Source: Mesorhabditis belari (lineage: Eukaryota > Nematoda > Chromadorea > Rhabditida > Rhabditidae). From it: DNA of 64,000 nucleotides. Positions 56,040 to 64,000 of this stretch are shown in pieces. Each line of letters opens with the position of its first letter. Position 1 is the first letter of the stretch. The notes below the pieces were generated by a model. That model worked only from the letters and a program-made list of their open reading frames with translations, did not search any database and was not told the DNA's origin. A program made the position numbers and the translations under genes. The stretch is from contig CAUEEP010000211.1 in assembly GCA_958450365.1 (NCBI GenBank), forward strand, positions 1,083,253 to 1,147,252, written 5' to 3'.

Positions 56040-57240
56040 GATAACCAGCCTAGAAGAACCCTGCTTTCTGGCTCTCGGCTATTTTCCAAAGCTCAGTACA
56101 CCAGAAAGAGTGTGTTTTTGTGGTTTCTAAACATAAAGTACACTTTGAAAATTTTTTGTAAGCCTAGATTCAATTGTATCCAAAGCCAGCTTTGGGTACA
56201 GTGAACAGTGTTTTTCAACAGTTTTGAAGGCATTTTTGTCAAGTTTTGACTTAACAATGATAGATTCTGCTATTAAAACACAACTTTCCATAGTTAATAA
56301 ACAAGGAATTGTTTCAAGGAGTGTTGAGAATAATCCCCCCGAAGAGAGCAATCAAGAGAGTTTCTTTTCCAAAAGCCCCAATGAATGGAATGGCCGCCTT
56401 AGCATCGGCCTGGATTCCCGTTTTGTTGATTGGATCTAAAGTGAGAAATTTCCACTTTAAGAAAACTTCATTTTGCTAAAAATATCTATGAATTTGTCAT
56501 TTAAAAGCATGCGATTTTGTGCTTAAATCGGTCAGAATCCAAATCCAGAACTGATTCCTGACAGACCAGAGACCAGGAACAGGACTTGTGCTTAAATCAG
56601 GTCAGAATCCAAATCCAGAACTGATTCCTGACAGACCAGAGGCCAGGAACAGGACTTGCAACAAAGCCAAAAGATTTCTGGCCAAGTTTGAGAAATTTCC
56701 ACTGAAAAACTTCATTTTCCACAAAAATATCTTGTAATTTGTCATTCAAAGCATGCAATTTTACTTTTAAAAGTTTAAAAAAAGTGCGCTTGTTTAGAGA
56801 AAAGAAATGAAAAGAAAAAAAAGAGAAAAAATCGGTGCTGAACTCAGAGCATGCGTTTTTTTGACGAGAAAAACCGTAAAATGATAAAATAACTAGTAAA
56901 ATGACTGTATAAATAAGGTAAAACAATGAGTTTTCTATTAATTTACACCACATTTTACAGCTTTTCAAAACGGCAGGCAAAAAGTGAGGGAAATATTTGC
57001 ATTTTTTCTTGCTTAACCAAAAAGGTACTCTTGGCGGCGATGCGACCCCTTTGGGAAACAGCTGCACAATGAGAAGAGTCCTCGTTGTCTGCAAATGGAA
57101 GAAAAGAATAGTTATTTATTATATTTATCTCTTTATCTCTTTATTTCCCATTTTTCCCCTACTTTTGTTGCTCTTTTCCCTCGTAGTCCAACTCTTGAAT
57201 GTTCTCTCGATTCTGTTGCCGTCGCTTGATTCGTTTCACG
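56040..57240. other. region without a supported gene, with a 70-bp duplication
   Basis: A segment of about 68 bp (GTCAGAATCCAAATCCAGAAC, TGATTCCTGACAGACCAGAG) occurs at 56530 and 56600 and again at 57520. ORFs at 56224-56439 and 56597-57094 have no splice partners or family features I recognise. Confidence 0.4.
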
Positions 57241-57264
57241 TCCTCTTCCGTGAAGTTCATCGGA

Positions 57265-57340
57265 TCTGAAACGGGAAGATCATCGGGAAGATCTTCGGGA
57301 AGATCATCGGAAAGATCTTCGGAAAGATCTTCGGAAAGAT
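57265..57340. repeat. 15-bp minisatellite (GGGAAGATCATC)n type
   Basis: Five to six units of CGGGAAGATCATCGG and CGGAAAGATCTTCGG. Confidence 0.8.
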
Positions 57341-57747
57341 AATTCCTAGGCTAGGACTGAACTTGGCTTGATTTCTGACTAAGATTTATAATCAACGTCA
57401 AGACCAGAGACATCCCAGAATCTCAGGTCCAAACCTAGTTTTTGAATGGAAAGCCCGAAAAGCCAGACTCCAGAACTTGGCTTCTGATTCTGGCTCTAGC
57501 TTTTGGCTTAGTGCTTAAACCAGGCCAGAATCCAGATCCAGAACTGATTCCTGACAGACCAGAGACCAGGAAGAGGGCTTGCAACAAAGCCAAAAGATTT
57601 CTGGCCAAGATTTCTTATCAAAACCAAACCAAGACCAGAAGCCAGGCCTTGATTTAGTCGAAGCCTCTAGCTCTGGATTCCAGTTTTAAATCCATTCATT
57701 CCTGATACTTGCAGCCAAATCCAGTGCTCAGTTAGAGGCTTGGATAC

Positions 57748-58005
57748 TTGTTCTAAAGCTATTTCTAAAGCTGGTTCTAAAGCTGGTTCTAAAGCTAGTT
57801 CTAAAGCTATTTCTAAAACTGGTTCTAAAGCTGGTTTTAAAGCCATTTCTAAAGCTAGTTCTAAAGCCATTTCTAAAGCTATTTCGAAAGCTATTTCTAA
57901 AGCTAGTTCTAAAGCTAGTTCTAGAACTGGTTCTAAAGCTGGTTCTAAAGCTAGTTCTAAAACTGGTTCTAAAGCTAGTTCTAAAGTTAGTTCTAGAACT
58001 GGTAG
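57748..58005. repeat. 12-bp minisatellite (TCTAAAGCTGGT)n
   Basis: About 21 units, TCTAAAGCT followed by GGT, AGT or ATT. It gives long ORFs on both strands (ALELALE and KASSKA), which are by-products. Confidence 0.9.
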
Positions 58006-58779
58006 CATTTAAAAATCAAGCTCAAAACCACGGACCATCATCAGGCTCTAAATCCCCATGATGAAAGCATATCTCGGTGTGATGAGACATCTAAATACGA
58101 AAAATCATATAAAATTTGAAAAAAAAACGAAATTTGACCCATGAAAAGAATAGAATCCCAATGGGATCCAATTTACGCTCTTTGCAATGAGCGAATGAAG
58201 CCATTTGATGGCAAAAAAGAGCTGAGTTTCTTTTTTGGCAGAAAAACAAAAAAGTCGATTCGTTCTAATGAAACAAGCGAGGAAAGGGAAAAGGAAAAAA
58301 AAGAAAAAAAGAAAAGAAAAGGGAATAGGCTCATTTTTGTTGTATTTTAAGCTAGTCGTAGCTCAAATTTCGACCTCAAATCCCCTATTCTAGTGATTCT
58401 AGCGACCCAGTGATTTTTGTGAGAAGCTGAGTAAATCATTGAGCTAGATAGAGTGTGTTCCCAGCTCTAGTCAGCCTCTTTCACTTGACAAGTCTAGCCA
58501 TACGTTGTGTACTTTGTGCTCATTCTTTCACTCAGAAACGCACCTCTTCTGGTGCATTTGAGTGTCGATTTTAACTAGTAAAACTCAAGTGATTATTGTA
58601 CGCAAAAAATGTGCAAGTGCGCTTTTGATTTTTCAAAAATTTGAACCACAAAGCTCACCCTGTCAATCACTAAACGGAAAACGATTAAAATAAAATGCCC
58701 ATAAGTTTTATGAGCTTAATTTGTTTCCTCTTTTTTTTTCAAAGGATTCTTATCAATTTATTGAGTATGAGTCAGTCAT

Positions 58780-59330
58780 TTCTCTTGTGAAGTTTACTTT
58801 CGCTTTTTTTCCTTTCAAATTTTGAAATACCGGATTTTCTCTAATAGTAGTGAGCGTCGCCTAAATTCATCGTAATCTCGAGAACCGCTTATCAGAACCT
58901 ATCGATGTGAGGTCGGAAAATGTAGCTGACGATGAGATCTAGTGGGGGATTTGAGGGTTGAGCTTCTGGGGAAGCTTGGGAACCGTAAAATGGCCACCAA
59001 CTCGGCACCCGGCTCGCCCGGGTGCACTACTATTAGAGAAAATCCGGGATTGGCCAGATGGCCGTCCGGTTCATAGCGCATAAGACCTTCCCCCAAGATG
59101 ACAACAAGCTTTATTAGATCATTAGAGGCGTCAAGTCTTTGCCTAGCTGACGATGAGATCTAGTGGGGGATTAGAGGGTTGAGCTTCTGCAAAAGCTTGG
59201 AAACCGTCAAATAGTCATCAATTCGGCTGGATGCACTACTATTATAGAAAATGCGGTATTGTCCAGATAGCCGTCCGGTTAGGAATCTTGTCTCTTACGC
59301 GAAAGGTCGAGGTTTCAAAAACGCTGGCAA
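58780..59330. repeat. duplicated blocks ending in tRNA-like sequence
   Basis: GCTGACGATGAGATCTAGTG and GGGTTGAGCTTCTG occur at 58925-58965 and 59150-59190, each followed by a block with GTGCACTACTATTA and AGAAAAT and then GGCCGTCCGGTT or AGCCGTCCGGTT. The block TCAGTCATTTCTCTTGTGAA at 58780 recurs at 59830, and TTCCATAGTTCACTAACGAG occurs twice (59425, 59609). Confidence 0.65.
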
Positions 59331-59345
59331 GATAAAAATGTTTCT
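59266..59345 (+). mobile_element. tRNA-like (SINE head) sequence, copy 1
   Basis: AGCCGTCCGGTTAGGA resembles a pol III A box, and AAGGTCGAGGTTTCAAAA a B box, with about 35 bases between. A TCTCTTACGCGAAAGG stretch stands where an anticodon arm would be. The stems do not pair well, so it is not a tRNA gene. Copies: 60991-61065 and a truncated one at 59767-59820. Confidence 0.5.
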
Positions 59346-59644
59346 TTTTTGCAACGAAGTGCGTTTTTATTGTCCTTCTTTATAAAAACTTGATAGTGAA
59401 GGGTTTGTTTTTCAGAATCTCTTCCATAGTTCACTAACGAGGACTGTATTATGTACACTTGAATGTTTTCTTCTTTCACAACATTATAATAGGGGTAACG
59501 ACGGCCATAATTCCATAAAATTGTATGTTTAAACCTTTATTTCTTATTATGTTTACTTTTTGCTCGGCTCGCCAACCTAATAGTGAACGGTTTTTTTTCA
59601 GAATCCCTTCCATAGTTCACTAACGAGGTTCGACTGTAAATCTA

Positions 59645-59765
59645 ATAGTAGTGCTATCAGGGATTGATCAGGTATTGATAAGGTATTGATAAGGTATTGA
59701 TAAGGTATTGATAAGGTATTGATAAGGGATTGAACAGGTATTGATCAGGTATTGATAAAGTATTG
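59645..59765. repeat. 12-bp minisatellite (GGTATTGATAA)n
   Basis: About nine units of AGGTATTGATAAGG or ATCAGG. It is related to the array at 60790-60980, and both are followed by ATCTGGGGTTATTTAGC and the tRNA-like sequence. Confidence 0.85.
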
Positions 59766-60789
59766 ATTATCTGGGGTTATTTAGCAGTCCGGTTAGGAAT
59801 CTTTTCTCTTACGCGAACCTAATAGTAGTACTGAGTCAGTCATTTCTCTTGTGAAGTTAGCTTTTACATTTTTTTTCCTTTAAAATTTTGAAATACCGGA
59901 TTTTCTCTCATAGTAGTGCACCCTGAGCGTCGCCTAAATTCCTCGTAGTGCTACTATTAGGTTTACATTGCACAAGTTTACATAAAAAAATTGGTTTTAA
60001 AGATAAAAAAAGCTCGAAAAGAATTGGGAATTTTGAAAGAAATATTCAAAAAGAAGAATTTCATGACTTTTATTTGAGAATTGATTAAAAACTTTTGACA
60101 ATATGGTTTAGGAATATTGTTTGATACAAAAGTTTTGATTGGTAAACGTTACGGAATTGAGTCTGAAGCTGGGAGATGATCAGATTGCCCCACTTTAGTG
60201 AAAGAGTGATCAGAGGCTAACCCACTCAGAAAGCAGATAATCCTTGCGAATCATTGCATAGTTAATGCTTCGAAATTTGCAACTTGTTTAGGTGTTGTAT
60301 AGTGAAAGAGTGAAAGAGCCATTCACGATTTGATCTGAATCAGAAAAACTGAATTAGAATCAGAAAAAGTGAATTAGAATCTGAATTAGAATCTGAATTA
60401 GGATGTTCAAATGAATTTGGGGAATTGGAATAGATGAAATAGATGAAATAGATGAAAGAAAAGATGAAAACTAAATGATTTCCGTTAGATTAAATGCCTT
60501 AGATCATGAAAAGATGAACAAAATCGATCTCGAAAAAGCGATTCAAGTAAAATAACGAAAAATATCGTAAAAGAGAGTAACTCTCCTCTCAAATCCCAAC
60601 TTGGTCACCGGTTTTTTTGACCTTGAGCCATCTTTTTCTTTCAAAAGAAAAAGGATCTTTTTCTGTCAAAAAAACGATCTTTTTTCTGTCAAAAAACAGA
60701 ACAGATCAGAAAAACAATGGGAACTCAGGGTTATTTGGGATTTAGATGATCGAGAATTTAACCAGAGATTCGATTGGGAACCTAGAGTG

Positions 60790-60980
60790 ATCAGGGATTG
60801 AACAGGGATTGAGCAGGGATTGATCAGGGATTGATCAGGAATTGAACAGGGATTGATCAGGGATTGAACAGGGATTGAACAGGGATTGATCAGGGATTGA
60901 TCAGGCATTGAACAGGTATTGATCAGGGATTGAACAGGAATTGAACAGGGATTGATCAGGGATTGATCAGGGATTGATTA
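60790..60980. repeat. 12-bp minisatellite (GGGATTGAACAG/GGGATTGATCAG)n
   Basis: About 16 units alternating AACA and ATCA variants. It yields a minus-strand NPCSIPDQSLI repeat ORF that I do not count as a gene. Confidence 0.9.
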
Positions 60981-60990
60981 TCTGGGGTTA

Positions 60991-61065
60991 TTTAGCCGTC
61001 CGGTTAGGAATCTTGTCTCTTACGCGAAAGGTCGAGGCTTCAAACACGCTGGCAAGATCAAAAAT
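60991..61065 (+). mobile_element. tRNA-like (SINE head) sequence, copy 2
   Basis: Almost identical to 59266-59340 (TAGCCGTCCGGTTAGGAATC, AAGGTCGAGGCTTCAAACAC) and continues with GGCAAGATCAAAAATGTTTC and the CGAAGTGCGTTTTT block shared downstream of copy 1. Confidence 0.5.
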
Positions 61066-61129
61066 GTTTCTTTTTTTGCCCACGAAGTGCGTTTTTTTCT
61101 TTCACAACTTTTGAGTGATAGGCGTAATA

Positions 61130-61545
61130 AGGGTAACGACGGTCGTAATGCCATAACGTAATGCTATAAGTAATGCCATAACGTAATGCTACAACGTAAT
61201 GCCATAACGTATAGCCATAACATAATGCCATAACGTAATGCTATAACGTACTGCCATCACGTAATGCCATAACGTAATGCTATAACGTAATGCCATAACG
61301 TATAGCCATAACGTAATGCCATAACGCACTGCCATCACGTAATGCCATAACGTAATGCTACAACGTAATGCCATAACGTATAGCCATAACGTACTGCCAT
61401 AACGTAATGCTATAACGTAATGCCATAACCATGCCATAACATAATGCCATAACGTAATGCTTTAACGTAATGCTATAACATAATGCTATAACGTAATGCC
61501 ATAACCATGCCATAACGTAATGCCATAACGACGGTCGTAATGCCA
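61130..61545. repeat. 13-bp minisatellite (ATGCCATAACGTA)n
   Basis: About 30 units of TAATGCCATAACG and TAATGCTATAACG with shorter variants (CCATGCCATAAC), flanked by GGTAACGACGGTCGTAATG on the left and GACGGTCGTAATGCC on the right. The WHYVMALRYG ORF is an artefact. Confidence 0.9.
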
Positions 61546-61559
61546 AATTGTATGTTTAG

Positions 61560-62235
61560 ACCATTGAACCAAGTGAACCAGTCCGAGACACTCGGTTCCT
61601 CATTTGCGTTGATTATCTGGGGTTATTTAGCTGTTAGTTATTAGAAAAATTTAGTTATTAGAAATCTAATCTTTCGATTTTAACATTACTTTGTTCCAGA
61701 TAAGAGTAAAAGATTTGAAAAATAGAAAAGCTGATCAAATACCTCATCAACAAGCTAGAATTTACTGTAGTTGTTGGGAAATTTTAAAATAAGCTACAAA
61801 AGTAGTGTTATACTACTTACTTTTTCCAGATAGAAGAGTAAAGGATTTGAAAAATTTGAAAAATAGAAAGCCCGATCATTTCAGGATCAATCGAAAAGTT
61901 AAAAGATTGTAAATGATTTAAAAATTTGGCCATTAAGCGTTTTTTTAAGTCAATGAGTCAAAAAAAGTGATTCTTATCTGGGGAACTCTTTTTTGAGCGT
62001 TGGGAAATTTTTTGGTGACTTTGACTAAGCAAAACAAGCCTTTTTTACTCCTTTTTCCTTTTCCTTGATAAAATATGCAAAGAGTTTCTTTTTTTCTGCT
62101 TTTCATCGTTACCTAAACATTGGAAATTGAAAGGTTTCAAGGAAATGATTTGAAAGAAATAGATTATTGCTTTGAGGTTTTGAAAGATTTGAGGAATTTG
62201 AAAGAATTTGATTTGAAGAAAATTTGACCATTCAT
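61560..62235. other. AT-rich spacer without a gene
   Basis: Short direct repeats (GAGTAAAAGATTTGAAAAAT at 61705 and 61847) are present. I see nothing else that I can support. Confidence 0.4.
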
Positions 62236-62239
62236 TTTG

Positions 62240-62371
62240 AGCCTGAGCCTAAGCCAAAGCCTGAGCCTAAGCCTAAGCCTGAGCCTGAGCCTGAGCCTAA
62301 GCATAAGCCTGAGCCTGAGCCTAAGCCTGAGCCTGAGCCTGAGCCTAAGCCTAAGCCTGAGCCTGAGCCTA

Positions 62372-62406
<35 letters not shown>

Positions 62407-62430
62407 AAGCCTAAGCCTGAGCCTGTTTAG
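62240..62430. repeat. interstitial telomere-like array (GCCTAA/GCCTGA)n
   Basis: About 31 hexamers. GCCTAA is the C-rich strand of the nematode telomere repeat TTAGGC, and GCCTGA is a one-base variant. GCCAAA and GCATAA occur once each. The array yields PEPKPEPE and LRLRLR frames, which are by-products. Confidence 0.85.
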
Positions 62431-62624
62431 CTCAGGATTACAGATCAACAACGGTTACGGGGTCGAGTATTTGAAAATTTGAAAGATTTGAAGGTTTTGA
62501 AAGATCTTGAAGAATTCAGTGCACCAGAAAGGATTCCTTTTTGAGAGGAGGCTAAAGTTTAAAAAATGTTATTCATTTTTGAGGTACTTGACATTTCAGG
62601 TCAAGAAAGGAATGGAAAGCAATT

Positions 62625-62815
62625 AAGAGAGTTGGAAGAAGTGGAAAGGAAGAGGAGGAGGAGAGGAAGAGAAGAGAAGAGGAAGAGAAGAGGAAGAGAA
62701 GGGGAAGAAGTTTATGGATTAAGGAAAGAACTTTTAGATAAGAAATGGACAAGAACAAGGACAAGAAAGGATAAGGAAAGGGATAAGGATAAGGAAAAGA
62801 CAAAATAAGGCCAGG
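62625..62815. repeat. purine-rich tract (GGAAGAGAAGAG and GGATAAGGA units)
   Basis: Nearly all A/G on the plus strand: GAGGAAGAGAAGAGGAAGAG and then GATAAGGAAAGGGATAAGG. No coding evidence. Confidence 0.75.
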
Positions 62816-62819
62816 AATT

Positions 62820-63335
62820 GGTAAGGAAAGAAGATTTTAACCATTTTAACCATTTAGTCAGTTTAGTTTTCTTCAAAAAGTCGTTTAGCTCAGGTGCGAA
62901 ATGAATCAGAAAAAAGAGTGGTGAAAGAGTCGATTTTTCCAATAAAAGTCAGTGCTAGTTGCAGAAAAAGAATGAATTGGTCGATCCGATAAAAACAGGC
63001 GCGTCGGGGAAAGGGATCACTATGAGAGTTTAGGGCCTTTGACCCCCTCTTCACCTCTTTCCTTTTATCTAACTTTCCTCCATTCCCTCTTCTTTTTCAC
63101 TCTTTTCCCCTCGTCCATTTGTGGTTTTCTTTATGGCCAGCTCTGTATCGATGCTCTTTCCCAGACAAAAAACCCCTCTTTTCCCTCTTTTCCTCACAAA
63201 AATCATATTCAAAAAGACCCATTTGACTTTATTTTTTGTAATTGAAATTGTAATTTGTATTTTTTGTAATAACTTTTAAATTCTATCTGATCTTTTGGCT
63301 AAATGCCTTTTATCTAAAGAATTTATACAGAGATT
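62820..63335. other. spacer without a gene
   Basis: T/C-rich around 63040-63200. A ORF at 63039-63245 is low-complexity and unsupported. Confidence 0.4.
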
Positions 63336-63337
63336 GC

Positions 63338-63665
63338 AAAGAAACTTTGTCTACTGAAATCAACTGCTGCTGTAGGCTACTGAAATCATATCAAATGAAC
63401 TTTGTCTACTGAAATCAACTACTGCTGAAGGTTACTGAAATCATATCAGGGAAACTTTGTCTATTGAAATCAACTGCTGCTGAAGGCTACTGAAATCATA
63501 TCAAGGGAACTTTGTCTACTGAAATCAACTACTGCTGAAGGCTACTGAAATCATATCAAGGGAACTTTGTCTACTGAAATCAACTACTGCTGAAGGCTAT
63601 TGAAATCATATCAACGAAACTTTGTCTACTGAAATCAACTGTTGCTGAAGGCTATTCAAATCATA
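63338..63665. repeat. about 55-bp tandem repeat, six units
   Basis: The unit contains AACTTTGTCTACTGAAATCA, ACTGCTGCTGAAGG and CTACTGAAATCATATCAA. Units begin near 63342, 63399, 63450, 63508, 63564 and 63619. Non-coding. Confidence 0.9.
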
Positions 63666-64000
63666 TCAAATTCTGATACCATGAGACTTATAAGTAAATC
63701 TCGAGAATTTTTCTTAACAGCCTTATTGCTTTAAACGTAAATAGAAATCTAAGATAAACGTGAAACTAACACTGGCAGACAGCAGACAAAGTTGATAATG
63801 ACAATCAAATGACTGACAATTCACTTCAGAACTCGGAAAATGATTCAAGGTTAGATCTGAAAATTGAGAAAGAAAAACTAAACTTTGAGAATAATATGCG
63901 AAACGATTTTCGTTTCCATTTTTAGATGAAAAGAGACGAACCGACAAAGGACCAATGGCCAATAGGAATTTCCTCAACAAAGAGGTCAACTTGAGAATTC
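63666..64000. other. right edge without a supported gene
   Basis: An 88-aa minus-strand ORF (63723-63989) contains a hydrophobic stretch but no family feature or splice partner. I leave it unassigned. Confidence 0.3.

Noticed and set aside
57667..58012. Ala/Leu/Glu and Lys/Ala/Ser repeat ORFs
   Set aside because: They are by-products of the 12-bp minisatellite on both strands.
61189..61546. Possible membrane protein with WHYVMALRYG repeats
   Set aside because: Pure 13-bp minisatellite; no start context, splice sites or non-repeat domain.
62164..62482. Arg-Leu, Pro-Glu and Ser-Leu repeat ORFs
   Set aside because: They are translations of the telomere-like hexamer array in three frames.
1..64000. 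Spliced-leader RNA or 5S rRNA genes
   Set aside because: I looked for a GGTTTAATTACCCAAG-like leader and 5S internal boxes and saw none by eye; a profile search was not possible.

Overview
The window is eukaryotic. It is AT-rich, its coding regions are short exons of about 45-150 bp separated by mostly 40-70 bp introns that end in TTTTAG or TTTCAG, and no bacterial operon structure is visible. Everything fits a nematode: compact introns, a calpain without a C-terminal EF-hand domain, and a 190-bp array of GCCTAA/GCCTGA hexamers at 62.24-62.43 kb that matches the nematode telomere repeat (TTAGGC) in degenerate form. The nematode assignment is an inference; I cannot name a genus.

Layout. 1-4.8 kb is mostly dispersed repeats, a MITE and short ORFs I do not recognise. 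4.8-6.7 kb holds one unrecognised multi-exon gene with a polyadenylation signal. 6.74-8.0 kb holds a MINDY-type deubiquitinase core whose exons run into a tail-anchor C-terminus, with one apparent frameshift. From 8.4 to 49.4 kb the window is a segmental-duplication array. The repeating unit is a coiled-coil gene with a C-terminal membrane anchor (+ strand, except one inverted copy at 22.7-24.6 kb) followed by a calpain gene or calpain relic in convergent orientation. I count eight coiled-coil copies (U0-U7). U3 (22.7-24.6 kb, minus), U5 (30.9-34.8 kb) and U7 (40.4-42.45 kb) keep continuous reading frames through all their exons. U6 is open but shifts frame just before the anchor. U1, U2 and U4 are pseudogenes. 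The calpain copy at 42.9-49.2 kb is nearly complete, with the catalytic Cys, His and Asn motifs on separate exons. The other calpain copies are 3-prime or internally deleted relics.

The array has been heavily invaded by non-autonomous transposons. Several share GGTAC-type termini and apparent 8-bp target duplications (hAT-like). There is a decayed mariner in an intron of U5, minimal palindromic insertions, and two remnants of a Brinker/pogo-type helix-turn-helix gene.

From 49.5 to 64 kb I see no convincing full gene. The region is dense in minisatellites and microsatellites, two families of tRNA-derived (SINE-like) sequence, local duplications and the telomere-like array, so it looks like subtelomeric or other repeat-rich DNA.

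How the genes work together is inference only. The coiled-coil protein looks like a tail-anchored adaptor. Its exons are nearly all phase 0, so whole-exon losses have produced in-frame size variants, and some copies have lost the anchor. The calpain is its convergent neighbour by shared duplication; nothing in the sequence shows a functional link.
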